A DNA stretch of 64,000 nucleotides, taken from contig CAWILH010000002.1 in NCBI GenBank assembly GCA_963836915.1, positions 3,224,001 to 3,288,000 on the forward strand, in the 5' to 3' direction. The notes beneath the pieces were generated by a model. It made no database searches, was not told the origin of the DNA, and saw nothing but the letters and a program-made list of their open reading frames with translations. The DNA comes from Cryomorpha sp963836915 (GTDB taxonomy: Bacteria > Bacteroidota > Bacteroidia > Flavobacteriales_D > Cryomorphaceae). Position numbers and translations under genes: made by a program. Positions 50,691 through 59,564 of the stretch are shown one piece after another. Within the stretch, counting starts at the first letter, position 1. Each line of letters opens with the position of its first letter.

Positions 50691-51826
50691 TCACCGCTTA
50701 CGACTTTCTTTTATAACCCGCTTGTTGAGATCGTACATCACCTCGATGCAGTGAGCATCAGAATAGCGCTCTGCCACATAGAGTCGGCCCGCTTTGCCAT
50801 ATTGGGAACGCAGAGTCGGGTTCTCAACCAACTCCATTATCGCGTCCGCAGCTGCTTCTGGATCGTCTACCGGCACCAGTATCCCCGATTTGCGGTTGAG
50901 CACCACTTCGGGAAGCCCCCCAATGTCAGATACTACTACCGGTATCGCCATAGCACTCGCTTCTACAACAGCTACCCCGAAACTTTCCTGCCGACTGAGG
51001 GCTACAAACACGTCGATACGTGCAAACACCATCGGCACTTCACTGTGGGGAACGCTGCCAATGAAGTCCGTAAACTCTCCTATGCCTTGGTCCTGACTGA
51101 GTTTCTTCAAAGCCAAAATATCCGGACCCTTTCCGGCAATGAGCAATCTTAAACTTTTGCTTGTGCCCTTGGGCGAATTAGCAAATTTTTTTTGCAAACT
51201 GCAAAAGCCCTAATCAAGGTGTCTATTCCATAATGGGGGTGCATCGATTTCACCGTTCCTATGGTAATGTATTCCTTCTCACTTCCACGCTCCACCTCGT
51301 TTGGTGAAAACCGCGACAGATCAACGCCAAAGGGGGTGATTTCGATACGCCTTGAATTGCCAATTAAATCCGCAACCCTTTTTGCCATGCATTCGCTGGT
51401 AGAAGCAATACGGGTAGAAGCAGCCAGTATTCTTTTAAGGACAAAACGATGCAGTAAGCTCTTCTCTGGAAAATCAAATACATCACTGCCCCACACCGAA
51501 ATAATCAAGGGCTTGAATCCACTCAGAGCCCCAAGAAGGCCATAGCTGGTGGCGTAGTGTGCGTGTACAAGGTCGGGTGCAAATTCTCTAACCAGTCTTC
51601 TCACTGCAGGAATGGCTTTGAGATATGCCGCTTTGCCAAGATCTGTAGATCTTTTCACCAGAGAAGCCGATGTGTAAATAAGTTGCTTTTCTGAGAATTG
51701 AGAATAAAAGTCGCCCTCAGGCGCATGAAGGCTGAAGATGGCTATGCGGACATCCATGCCAATCAATCCCGTCACCCATTTCCGGGTGTGTATAGAATTG
51801 GCGTCGGACAGTAGTAGTAACTTCAT
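50691..51826 (-). pseudogene. Family 4 glycosyltransferase, split by a frameshift in an A8 tract
   Basis: A GT-B glycosyltransferase. The N-terminal half (MKLLLLSDANSIHTRKWVTGL, VHAHYATSYGLLGAL, ITPFGVDLSRFSP) is in one frame and stops at 51149. The C-terminal half (LRLLIAGKGPDILALKKL, VALSRQESFGVAVVEASAMAIPVV, DIGGLPEVV) is in another. The break falls in eight consecutive A residues on the minus strand (51195-51188 region). Nine would restore VCKKKFANSPKG. Both halves are full and well conserved, giving about 378 residues when joined. A homopolymer sequencing error is the simplest reading. Slippage-based phase variation is the alternative. Confidence 0.82.
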
Positions 51827-52173
51827 GTTCGATTATGTTTCAAAACTAACCAATTTAACCAACTGCGCGGATTTTTGCACATCGAGAAAACCTTTACAAC
51901 TTCGGCTAATCGAAGATATGTGAAGAACCAATCAGCCAAGTTATTGTCCATTAACACCACAAGGCCATTGCTAATTTGAGCAGCCCGAAGCGGGGACTTT
52001 TTTTGGCGAAAGGAAAATAGTTCAAATCTAACCAACTGCTTTCATGAAAAGATTTAGAGCTGATAGATGATTGAATTCTTCAAAATCCCCTCTAATTCCG
52101 ACGAGCTACATGCACCATTCCGCTATAAAATCGGGGCAAGAATATACGATGCCGCAGCCCGTGTCAAATGCGG

Positions 52174-52497
52174 TTACAACTTCTCATTATCCAAATGCCG
52201 TTGCGCATCTCGCAACGTTTTCTTTTCGATATTTTTAGTGATGGCAGCTTCGAGATCGATACCTGTTTGATTGGCCAGACACACCAACACCCACAGGACA
52301 TCGGCCATCTCATCGCCTAAATCCTTATGTCGGTCGCTCTCTTTTTCCGACTGCTCGCCATAGCGCCTAGCTATAATGCGAGCTACTTCGCCCACTTCTT
52401 CTGTAAGCATAGCCATATTGGTGAGTTCATTGAAATACCGGACGCCGTATTTTTTAATCCATTCGTCAATGGAAGATTGTAAGTCACTGATTTTCAT
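52174..52497 (-). CDS. MazG-family nucleotide pyrophosphohydrolase
   Basis: A single-domain MazG-like enzyme of 107 residues that hydrolyses (d)NTPs to monophosphates. The metal-binding motifs LTEEVGEVARIIAR (ExxE) and GDEMADVLWVLVCLANQTGID (ExxD) are intact. It is probably all-alpha and dimeric. The start lies just 2 bases beyond the stop of the IS1595-type remnant, so the insertion stands directly upstream and may have changed the promoter. Confidence 0.9.
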   Translation of the reverse strand: MKISDLQSSIDEWIKKYGVRYFNELTNMAMLTEEVGEVARIIARRYGEQSEKESDRHKDLGDEMADVLWVLVCLANQTGIDLEAAITKNIEKKTLRDAQRHLDNEKL

Positions 52498-52499
52498 AA

Positions 52500-53250
52500 T
52501 TAATAAGTAAGTTCAGATTCTATATTTCCTACATAAATAGTATGCTGATCCGCAATGATGCACCTGCTTGATGCGACTGCGACAAGTATTCGTTCAAAAA
52601 GTTTTTTCTCAAAGTATCTTCTGTTCAGTTTATAGCAGAATTCATCTAAATAATCCTGAAGGTTTTCACCGTCTATCTTATGGTATATGCCCAGTAGTGT
52701 TCTTTTGGCGTTGCTGATGGCTATATGCACCCATTTCAATGCGCTGTTCGTGATTTTGCGGTCCGGATCAAATTGAACGTGGTTTTCTACATATTTTGCA
52801 AAATCAACATAACTTGTTGATTTGTCCGAAAGTATCGTGGAGTCGGATTCGATGTTCTGCGCTACACAGGCGTTCGCTCCTTCAGCTTTAGATCCGGGCA
52901 GCACAACCATTTTAAAGTGCCTGCACTGGGAGCTTCTGCGACCTGTTCCCACAGCTTCGAGCTGTGCGGATTCTGCCTTAACAGCTACGCTTTGCTCGCG
53001 TTGGCTGCCTTTTCCTTGTTTGAGTTTAACAGTGTGGGGGGTAGCCTTGGTGAAATAACCTTCGTCAAACTCCACCATCCCTTTTAATTTGTAGGCCCAT
53101 CACGCTGACCCATGGCCTTTCGTAACTTTTTCATCATATACCACACGGGTTCATACCTTTTCATATCAAGTTGCCTTTGCACTTCGTGCGCCGAAAAGCA
53201 TTTTTGGTCATTCCCATAAGTGCCATGCCTTTTTACCAAGTCATCAAAGG
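52500..53250 (-). mobile_element. Decayed IS1595-family transposase gene
   Basis: The C-terminal DDE part lies in one frame from 53078 to 52500, with MVEFDEGYF, SDKSTSYVDF and WVHIAISNAKRTLLGIYHKI...YLDEFCYKLNRRYF. The helical part before it (YGNDQKCFSAHEVQRQLDMKRYEPVWYMMKKLRKAMGQRDG) is in another frame, at about 53250-53090. One base is missing near GGGCCT at about 53095. The N-terminal zinc ribbon is absent, so the gene is both truncated and frameshifted. No terminal inverted repeats or target duplication could be recognised. A 111-bp relative sits at 48643. Confidence 0.82.
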
Positions 53251-53626
53251 AAGGTACCTATGCTCCATAACTGTTCCGCTGCCCAAAGGGTGAGTGAGCC
53301 GAATGATTTATAAGTGGTCTGAACCCTTAAGTAGAGTCTATAAATACAGTCGGGTGTCTAGTTACGGTTGTTCGATAGCAAGTCCTTACATCAAGCCTAC
53401 ATTCAAATCCTTAGATCAAGCCAACGGCATGACCAACGGCATGACCAACGGCATGCCCAACGTCTCTGCAAGCACGGGCATACGAAGATCTAAAAATCAA
53501 GGAGTCCCGCTCGAGCGGGATGAATGTCATACCGAAATGCCGATACCGGACTTTACGGACAGGCACTGAGTAGAATCTAACTCAGGTTTTTAAACGCAAA
53601 AGAAAATTCTAAATCTCAGTTAGGGC
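53251..53626. other. Intergenic stretch with simple repeats
   Basis: It holds three tandem copies of a 12-bp unit (53421-53456) and the palindrome CCCGCTCGAGCGGG (53507-53520). I see no gene. The open frame at 53294-53569 runs through these repeats and has no protein-like features. Confidence 0.5.
53421..53456 (+). repeat. Three tandem copies of a 12-bp unit
   Basis: CCAACGGCATGA at 53421 and 53433, then CCAACGGCATGC at 53445. A further partial copy (CCAACG) follows. Confidence 0.85.
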
Positions 53627-56242
53627 TTAAAGATCATCATCGCCATAAAGGTCTTTTTCCCTGCGTTTCTTCTTTTGCGATTTATGATCGGTGTCATTGT
53701 CTGACTTGAACTCATCTAAATCAATGCTGAACTTGGGTTTATCCCTCTCTTTTGAAGGAAGTCCCGTAAGTGTTGAATCTGATTTGAAAAGTCCAAACTC
53801 ATCTTTTAGAATACTTTTAAATACTGTTTTTTCGTCTTCAAGCTGCTGCTTACGCTTATCGCGCGCCGCATTGCCATCCAGGCTAAACTCAGGCTCGTCT
53901 ACCGTGCCATACATACGCATGAAAAGCCTAAGGCCGGATGGATCATCTACGATATACCCAAACTCGCTGGTCTCTTTTTTTCCTGTGCGCAGCAAGTCAT
54001 TGAGCTTAAAATTGATAGAATAATCTATTTGGTTATCAAATGAATGGGTTCCTGCCAAAAATAGACTAAGCGCCGACGAACCTATCCGCATCGCCGGGAT
54101 GCGCACCACCGAGTTTTCAATCACAATGGTATTCTGGAGTGTATCGAATTCGACTATTTGCAGTTTCTTTTCAAACTCTTTGACTTTGATCAATGAGCGC
54201 CAGATGGCATTCCCTTTCAGGTAGTCGGAGATGGCTTGCAAGGATTCGAGCTTTTTCAATTTTCCATCGAAAACCGTGAGATCAATATTCGATCTTATCG
54301 ATTTTGAATCGATGGATAGATCGCTGCCCACCAGTGCAGAGAAGCTAATGGTAGCGGTGGCCTTGCCTTCCAAATGTTTGTCCTGAACCACTTCTTGTCC
54401 GAAATTTTCGAATGATACGAAGAGCTCCGAAAGGTCCAATCCTTCCATTTTGGCGAGTGTGTTTACTTCAAACGTATCGTCCGATCGATTTTTGAAGCTC
54501 AGATTCGATCGCACCAGGCCGCCCGCAGTCTTAAAGCTGATAGGATTTAGCGTGAGCAACCCACCTGAGAAATGCGCCTTTCCGGCAATATTCCCGGCTT
54601 CGAATTTCCGGAAGTTCAGTTTGCCAATATCCACTCCAAGCTCGAATGAAATGTCTTTGGGCAAATGAAAGTTATAGACCGTATCGCGGCGGGTTTCGGT
54701 AGATGCAAGAATGGCATTAAGATCGAGCTCTTCGGCGCCAAAATCGGCGATGATGAAGAGCCGCTGCCCTTCTTGGGAAATATAGGGCAGCGCATTTTTA
54801 ATGGTACCCGAAAAGCGAAACGGATTTTTATTGACACGCGCTTCGGCTTTGGATATTATTACGGAATTGTCTTTCAGTTGCACTGTGCCATTGATCCGAT
54901 CGAAGAGCTGTTGCTGGTCTTTCATTTGAAAAGCCCCATCGTCTAGATTTATTTTGCCTGTGAAATCTATACCTTTTAGCAGGTCAAGGGTTTCATTATT
55001 TGATTGCCTTGGGAGCCTTCCCTGTAGCCGGCCATCCATCTTTATCTCTCCTTCTAGCACCTGCAGCAATTGAATATTGAGAAGGCTTTTAAGTTCTTGC
55101 AGGTCTATTTCACCTTCGAGATTGAGATCGAACGATGGAGCTTCGAAGTCTATGATCTTACCCCATGATTTTATGCTTCCCGCGCCGATAGAAGCTTCGA
55201 GCTCATCGAGAAATAGGGAAGAGATGCCGCCGGCCACTTCCAATTTTCCTTCGGCATGATCGATCTCGGCGGTGCCCAATGCTTCATTGTGCTGGAAGCT
55301 CCCCGATAGATCAGAAAAGGCCGCAGTAAAATTAAAATCCTTTCCAGCACTCAGTTTTATGTTAATATCCGTTTTTCCTTTGGCTTCGTATTTGGCAAAC
55401 CTACTGCGCATATTTTGCGGAAGCAAATGGGTGAGTTTGGTCAGATTGGCATTTTCGGCAACGATGGCCAGATTCCAGCTTTGATCTTTTGCTGGAACAT
55501 AATTTCCCGTAAGGCCTATGGGCTGGTCGGCAAGCTTAAGCGACTTACTGTTGAAGCTATACCGATCTGCGATATCGTCGATGTTCATATTCAAATCGCC
55601 ACTCAGGGTTTCGTTGCGATAAAGTGTATCGTTTTGATAGGCAATGGTTTTGATGAAAATCGAATGGTCGGTTTCTATATCGTACACGTCGCTACCAAAC
55701 ATCCCGTCGGCCTTCATCTTATCTATATGGAGATCAAGGATCAGCTTTTCGGGGGCGGAGAGTCTATACCCGAAATCGTTGATCACGATATCGGTGATCG
55801 AGATTTTTGAAGTACTGCTGCTCGTATCGGTTGCGGCTTTCCAGAAATGGTAATTATCGCCGCCTTCATCAAAGATGGCCATATCGAAATACCCGGAGTT
55901 CAGCTCGGCTTCGGTCACGGTATAGTTTTTTCTCAAGAAGTCAAAGAGTCCGATCTGAAGGTATAAGTCTTTGACATATAGCAAGGTGTCGGCTTGCTCC
56001 ACGCCATTGATGACTTCGGGGATGACCACATCGCTAAATCGTAGCGACGCATAGGGGAAGCGTTGCAAAAGGCTGAGATTGATATCGCCCACTTTTACCT
56101 TTACAGCCAGATGGCGGTTAAGCTCATAGACTACGATCTCTTTTACTTCTGGCTCGTATTTCTTTGCCAGAAAATAAGCGACACCCATACAGACCGAGAT
56201 CAGCAGGATGAAAGCAACAGAATATTTCAAGAATTTTTTCAA
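53627..56242 (-). CDS. AsmA-like envelope protein
   Basis: A large protein of 871 residues. One N-terminal transmembrane helix (LKYSVAFILLISVCMGVAYFLA) is followed by a long periplasmic part rich in beta strands of the AsmA/TamB-like type. It contains GDINLSLLQRFPYASLRFSDVVIPE near the start and repeated domains with FSGTIKNALPYISQ, LSFKNRSDDTFEVNTLAKMEGLDL and a C-terminal AsmA core (VRIPAMRIGSSALSLFLAGTHSFDNQIDYSINFKLNDLL). The end is charged and disordered (KKKRREKDLYGDDDL). Such proteins are thought to bridge the envelope and move phospholipid. It is one gene with its own transcription. Confidence 0.85.
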   Translation of the reverse strand: MKKFLKYSVAFILLISVCMGVAYFLAKKYEPEVKEIVVYELNRHLAVKVKVGDINLSLLQRFPYASLRFSDVVIPEVINGVEQADTLLYVKDLYLQIGLFDFLRKNYTVTEAELNSGYFDMAIFDEGGDNYHFWKAATDTSSSTSKISITDIVINDFGYRLSAPEKLILDLHIDKMKADGMFGSDVYDIETDHSIFIKTIAYQNDTLYRNETLSGDLNMNIDDIADRYSFNSKSLKLADQPIGLTGNYVPAKDQSWNLAIVAENANLTKLTHLLPQNMRSRFAKYEAKGKTDINIKLSAGKDFNFTAAFSDLSGSFQHNEALGTAEIDHAEGKLEVAGGISSLFLDELEASIGAGSIKSWGKIIDFEAPSFDLNLEGEIDLQELKSLLNIQLLQVLEGEIKMDGRLQGRLPRQSNNETLDLLKGIDFTGKINLDDGAFQMKDQQQLFDRINGTVQLKDNSVIISKAEARVNKNPFRFSGTIKNALPYISQEGQRLFIIADFGAEELDLNAILASTETRRDTVYNFHLPKDISFELGVDIGKLNFRKFEAGNIAGKAHFSGGLLTLNPISFKTAGGLVRSNLSFKNRSDDTFEVNTLAKMEGLDLSELFVSFENFGQEVVQDKHLEGKATATISFSALVGSDLSIDSKSIRSNIDLTVFDGKLKKLESLQAISDYLKGNAIWRSLIKVKEFEKKLQIVEFDTLQNTIVIENSVVRIPAMRIGSSALSLFLAGTHSFDNQIDYSINFKLNDLLRTGKKETSEFGYIVDDPSGLRLFMRMYGTVDEPEFSLDGNAARDKRKQQLEDEKTVFKSILKDEFGLFKSDSTLTGLPSKERDKPKFSIDLDEFKSDNDTDHKSQKKKRREKDLYGDDDL

Positions 56243-56380
56243 CGCTTTAGCAGAACGTAGATTTTACCATGTTGTTGGATGCCGGCCAAAAGTAGTGCGC
56301 CACAGCCTGTATTATGAAATGGCTCGGACTATGGGTCATAGCCGCGCGTATTTCAAACGCAGTTCAATGATCAGTCCGTT

Positions 56381-57353
56381 CTACTTGAGCATTTTTAGCA
56401 TGATCAGTTCCTGCGATGAAAGCGCACGCCACTTGCCCCTCGACAAGTCTTTTTTGGTAAGCCCTGCAAAAACCACCCTGTCAAGCTTTACCACATAATA
56501 GCCCAGCTCCGTGAGCATCTTTCGGACTATACCGCTTCGGCCGCTTTGAATTTCCATCCCGATCTGCTTTCTATCTTTTCCGTCGCCTACATAGCTTAGG
56601 TCGGTGGCCTTTACCATGCCGCCTTCTATCTCCATACCCGCCAGTAAAGCATCGAAATGTTCTTTTTTCAGGTTCTTATCCAAATGGATATGGTAGAGCT
56701 TCTTAATATGATTTTTTGGGTGGCTGAGCTTTGCCGCTAGGTCGCCATCATTGGTAAATAGGAGCAAGCCGCTGGTGGTCCTGTCCATCTTGCCCACGGC
56801 CATCACGCTATGATTGCCTATACCTTTTAATAAAAACAGGGCATGGCGCTTATCGGCGGGATTTACTTTGGTGCCGGCCGCGTAGTCTTTGGGCTTGTTC
56901 AGCAAAAAGTAAACTGGTTTTTCGGGAGTGATTTTTTCACCGGCATATTTTACCACATCGCCGGGCTGCACTTTATAGCCCATCTCTTTTACCGACTTGC
57001 CATTCACTTCTACAAGCCCAGTTTTAATAAGCTCGTCTGCTTCCCGTCTCGAAGCGATTCCCGCATTGGCCAAGTACTTGTTCAATCGCGTGGTATTGTC
57101 GGTCTTTACGTCGGGCAGCGCACGCTTTCCCCGGTAGCCAAAAGGCTTACTGGCGGCATATTTTCTCACTTCCGGCCGATCGGTGGCGGGCTTATCGCCC
57201 TTCCTTTCAGCTGGTTTCGGCCGGCTTGCAGCACGCGGCTTATCTGCTGGTTTTACTTTAGGTCTATCATCCCGTTTTTCAGAAGGGCCAGTTTCTCGCG
57301 GGTTTGCGCTCCGAATAGGGTTTTGCAGGTTTTTTATTTCTCTCGTCGCTCAT
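56381..57353 (-). pseudogene. rluB: Pseudouridine synthase of the RsuA/RluB family, frameshifted in its basic N-terminal tail
   Basis: It converts a uridine of 23S (or 16S) rRNA to pseudouridine. The S4 domain (TRLNKYLANAGIASRREADELI) and catalytic loop GKMDRTTSGLLLFTNDGDLAA are intact in the frame from 57169. The true start is probably the ATG at 57353 (MSDERNKKPAKPYSERKPAR), in another frame. A Lys/Pro/Arg-rich tail (GPSEKRDDRPKVKPADKPRA) continues in the main frame. One extra base in ACTGGCCCTTC (minus strand, TGGCCC at 57290-57285) joins them. The basic tail is common in Bacteroidota members. The catalytic part can still be made from the start at 57169. Confidence 0.82.
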
Positions 57354-57451
57354 TTTTTGGCTGGTGCTTAGTGGGGCGGTATTGTTGTTTTGGGTTGGTT
57401 TTTCGCGAAAGCGTGGCAGTAGCGGTTTAAACTGATTTTATGAATATTCTT

Positions 57452-57817
57452 TTACACGAGGGGATAGAACGCATTTGGGATATGCTCAATCTTGCAGTTT
57501 TCATCCAACCCCGTAATGCCTATTATATCAAATCTTACTTCTTTCTCCAATTTTTTTGACATCATATATTCATTTGCCGCCCGTATCATAAAGCTTTGCT
57601 TCTTGCGGTCTACGAATATTTCAGGGTTTCCAAACATATTATTCTTTCTGGTCTTCACTTCTACAAAGATTATAAAAATCTCATTTTCAGCTATTAGATC
57701 TATTTCATCTTTCCTGTGGCGCCAGTTCTTCTCACGTATTTTGTAACCTGCTTCGATCATGTGCGTACAAGCACGGGATTCGCCTGATTGTCCTATAGAA
57801 TTGGTCGACTCTGACAT
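57452..57817 (-). CDS. yraN: YraN-family (UPF0102) nuclease-like protein
   Basis: A protein of 121 residues with the restriction-endonuclease-like core: GESRACTHMIEAGYKIREKNWRHRKDEIDLIAENEIFIIFVEVKTRK. The active-site pattern E...D...ExK is visible (EIDLIAE, FVEVK). Its cellular role is not firmly known. Confidence 0.9.
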   Translation of the reverse strand: MSESTNSIGQSGESRACTHMIEAGYKIREKNWRHRKDEIDLIAENEIFIIFVEVKTRKNNMFGNPEIFVDRKKQSFMIRAANEYMMSKKLEKEVRFDIIGITGLDENCKIEHIPNAFYPLV

Positions 57818-57870
57818 GTTTTAATTATAAACTTAATGTGAATCTTCGGGTTCCTTAAACTGTTAAAGTT

Positions 57871-58515
57871 ATGAAACACTTTATGAGAAAAATTGCAGCG
57901 TTTACGCTGGCTCTTACGTTGGGTGCTGCGGCTTATGCCACAGGTCCATTTCAAGGAACGATCAAATTTACCAAAACGATCGGTCCAGTTACTGCCAATT
58001 ACATTTATTATGTAAAAGGTGACAAGGTACGTGTTGAAGAATTAAGCGAGAATGGCGAGATTCAAGGTATCATGATCGTTGATACCAAAGAAAACACCGT
58101 AAAAGCCTTGAGCCCGGAGCGAAAAATGTTTATCGACGTGCCCAATAAGCGTCCGGCAAAAGAAACAGACGTATATGTTCAGAAGACGAACAATACAAAA
58201 GTGATTAATGGGTACAACTGTACCGAAGTGAAAGTGACCGGCAAGACCGATGGACGTGAAGTCACGTTTTGGGCGGCCGATGATGATTTTGATTTCTTGG
58301 TGCCAATGTTGGAAACCTTGAATAGAAAGGATAAACTAGCGGTTTACTTTATGAATATCCCAAATCTGGAAGGTTTCTTCCCCATGGTAGGTATCGAAAA
58401 GAAGACTGATGGTGTAGAGCTTACAAAGCTTCAGGTAAATGAAGTGAAGAAGGGCGATCTTGCTTCCGATCTTTTTGAAATACCAAAAGACTACTCAAAG
58501 TTCGAGCGCGAGTAA
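57871..58515 (+). CDS. Exported protein with DUF4412-like domain
   Basis: A protein of 214 residues. A signal peptide (MRKIAAFTLALTLGAAAYAT) is followed by strands GPFQGTIKFTKTIG, YYVKGDKVRVEEL, IMIVDTKENTVKALSPERKMFIDVP and NGYNCTEVKVTGKTDGREVTFWAADD. This matches the DUF4412/outer-membrane lipoprotein-sorting-like fold common in Bacteroidota. The function is unknown. A strong terminator follows. Confidence 0.82.
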   Translation: MKHFMRKIAAFTLALTLGAAAYATGPFQGTIKFTKTIGPVTANYIYYVKGDKVRVEELSENGEIQGIMIVDTKENTVKALSPERKMFIDVPNKRPAKETDVYVQKTNNTKVINGYNCTEVKVTGKTDGREVTFWAADDDFDFLVPMLETLNRKDKLAVYFMNIPNLEGFFPMVGIEKKTDGVELTKLQVNEVKKGDLASDLFEIPKDYSKFERE

Positions 58516-58546
58516 TACAAGCTTAATTTACCTCCTAATAAAGTTG

Positions 58547-58580
58547 AAAATCGGCTGCCCTTGGGCAGCCGATTTTTTTA
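58547..58580 (+). terminator. Rho-independent terminator after the DUF4412-like gene
   Basis: AATCGGCTGCC pairs with GGCAGCCGATT with a 4-base loop and is followed by a run of T. The A run on the left lets it serve the convergent gene as well. Confidence 0.9.
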
Positions 58581-58584
58581 TGCC

Positions 58585-59499
58585 CTAATCTTCCAAGTCA
58601 AATCGCACACTAGCTCCACCTGCAGCACTCACTTCAAGCGTGGCGCAGGCGCCGTGGATCCATGGCATATTGGTATCGATATGGCCTGAAGGCAGCGCGA
58701 AAGCCAAGGGAAAGTCATATTCTGAAACCGCATCGGCTATGATTTCTTCCGCGCTTTTGCCGAAAGGCACCGCATTATCATTCATATCACTCATGCCGCC
58801 TACCACCAGGCCAGCCAGGTCATCTAGCATTCCAGCGCGCTTCAGCGCTTGCATCATCCTATCAATATGGTAGAGATACTCATCAAGGTCTTCCAGAAAT
58901 AATATTTTACCCGCGGTTCTAAGTTGCGATCCAGAGCCCAATAGACTGTATATCACGCTTAGGTTTCCACCAATAAGATCACCTTTGGCAGTCCCAGATC
59001 TATTCAATGGTTGGGCTGGAGCCTTCAGTTCAGGCAGATTTCCCCTAAGGAGAGCGATCAAGGAATTTAAACTCTCAGCCTTTTTCTCGCCAAAGTCAAT
59101 GGGCATGGTGCCGTGAATACCCGCTATGCCGGCTGCATAAATATGGTTTAACAACGCCGTGATATCGCTGTAGCCGATGATCCATTTCGGTTTTTTTCTA
59201 AGGCTTTCTAAATCAAGCCCATCGAGCAGCCTTACGGTACCATACCCACCACGGGCGCAGAGTATGGCGCGGCAATTGGCATCGGCGAGAGCTGCGTTAA
59301 GGTCAGAAAGCCGCTCAGCGTCGGATCCAGAAAATTGATGTTCGCGGCCAAAAACATGCTTGCCAAAGCTTACCTTGAACCCAAACGATTCCAGCCATTC
59401 TTTTGATCCTTCTAAAATCTCTTTCTCAATAAACCGGGCGGTGGCCACGATGCGGATTTCATCTCCTTTTTTTAAAAAACCAGGTGTTTTTATAGCCAT
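58585..59499 (-). CDS. ldcA: LD-carboxypeptidase (peptidase S66)
   Basis: It removes the terminal D-alanine from tetrapeptides during murein recycling. The start MAIKTPGFLKKGDEIRIVATARF at 59499 is preferred, and MKPPKHHF at 59523 is also possible. The family features are complete: CARGGYGTVRLLDGLD, the nucleophile elbow IIGYSDITAL, the glutamate in FLEDLDEYLYHIDRM, and the histidine in LPSGHIDTNMPWIHG. There is no signal peptide, so it is cytoplasmic. It is divergent from metG. Confidence 0.93.
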   Translation of the reverse strand: MAIKTPGFLKKGDEIRIVATARFIEKEILEGSKEWLESFGFKVSFGKHVFGREHQFSGSDAERLSDLNAALADANCRAILCARGGYGTVRLLDGLDLESLRKKPKWIIGYSDITALLNHIYAAGIAGIHGTMPIDFGEKKAESLNSLIALLRGNLPELKAPAQPLNRSGTAKGDLIGGNLSVIYSLLGSGSQLRTAGKILFLEDLDEYLYHIDRMMQALKRAGMLDDLAGLVVGGMSDMNDNAVPFGKSAEEIIADAVSEYDFPLAFALPSGHIDTNMPWIHGACATLEVSAAGGASVRFDLED

Positions 59500-59531
59500 G
59501 AAATGATGCTTAGGGGGTTTCATTAAGTAAT

Positions 59532-59539
59532 TATCTTTG
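59532..59539 (+). promoter_or_regulatory. -7 element of metG
   Basis: TATCTTTG is an exact match to TAnnTTTG, 25 bases before the TTG start of metG. Confidence 0.5.
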
Positions 59540-59564
59540 CCGATTACAAACAACTACATTCCAT

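Noticed and set aside
51823..52035. Open frame of 70 codons upstream of the family 4 glycosyltransferase, with stop overlapping its ATG
   Set aside because: It would start at a TTG and shows no family features. It could be a remnant of a sugar-related gene, but the evidence is too thin to list as a gene.
53294..53569. Plus-strand open frame of 91 codons
   Set aside because: It reads through the 12-bp tandem repeat and the palindrome. The repeated Thr-Asn-Gly-Met residues are a by-product of the repeat.
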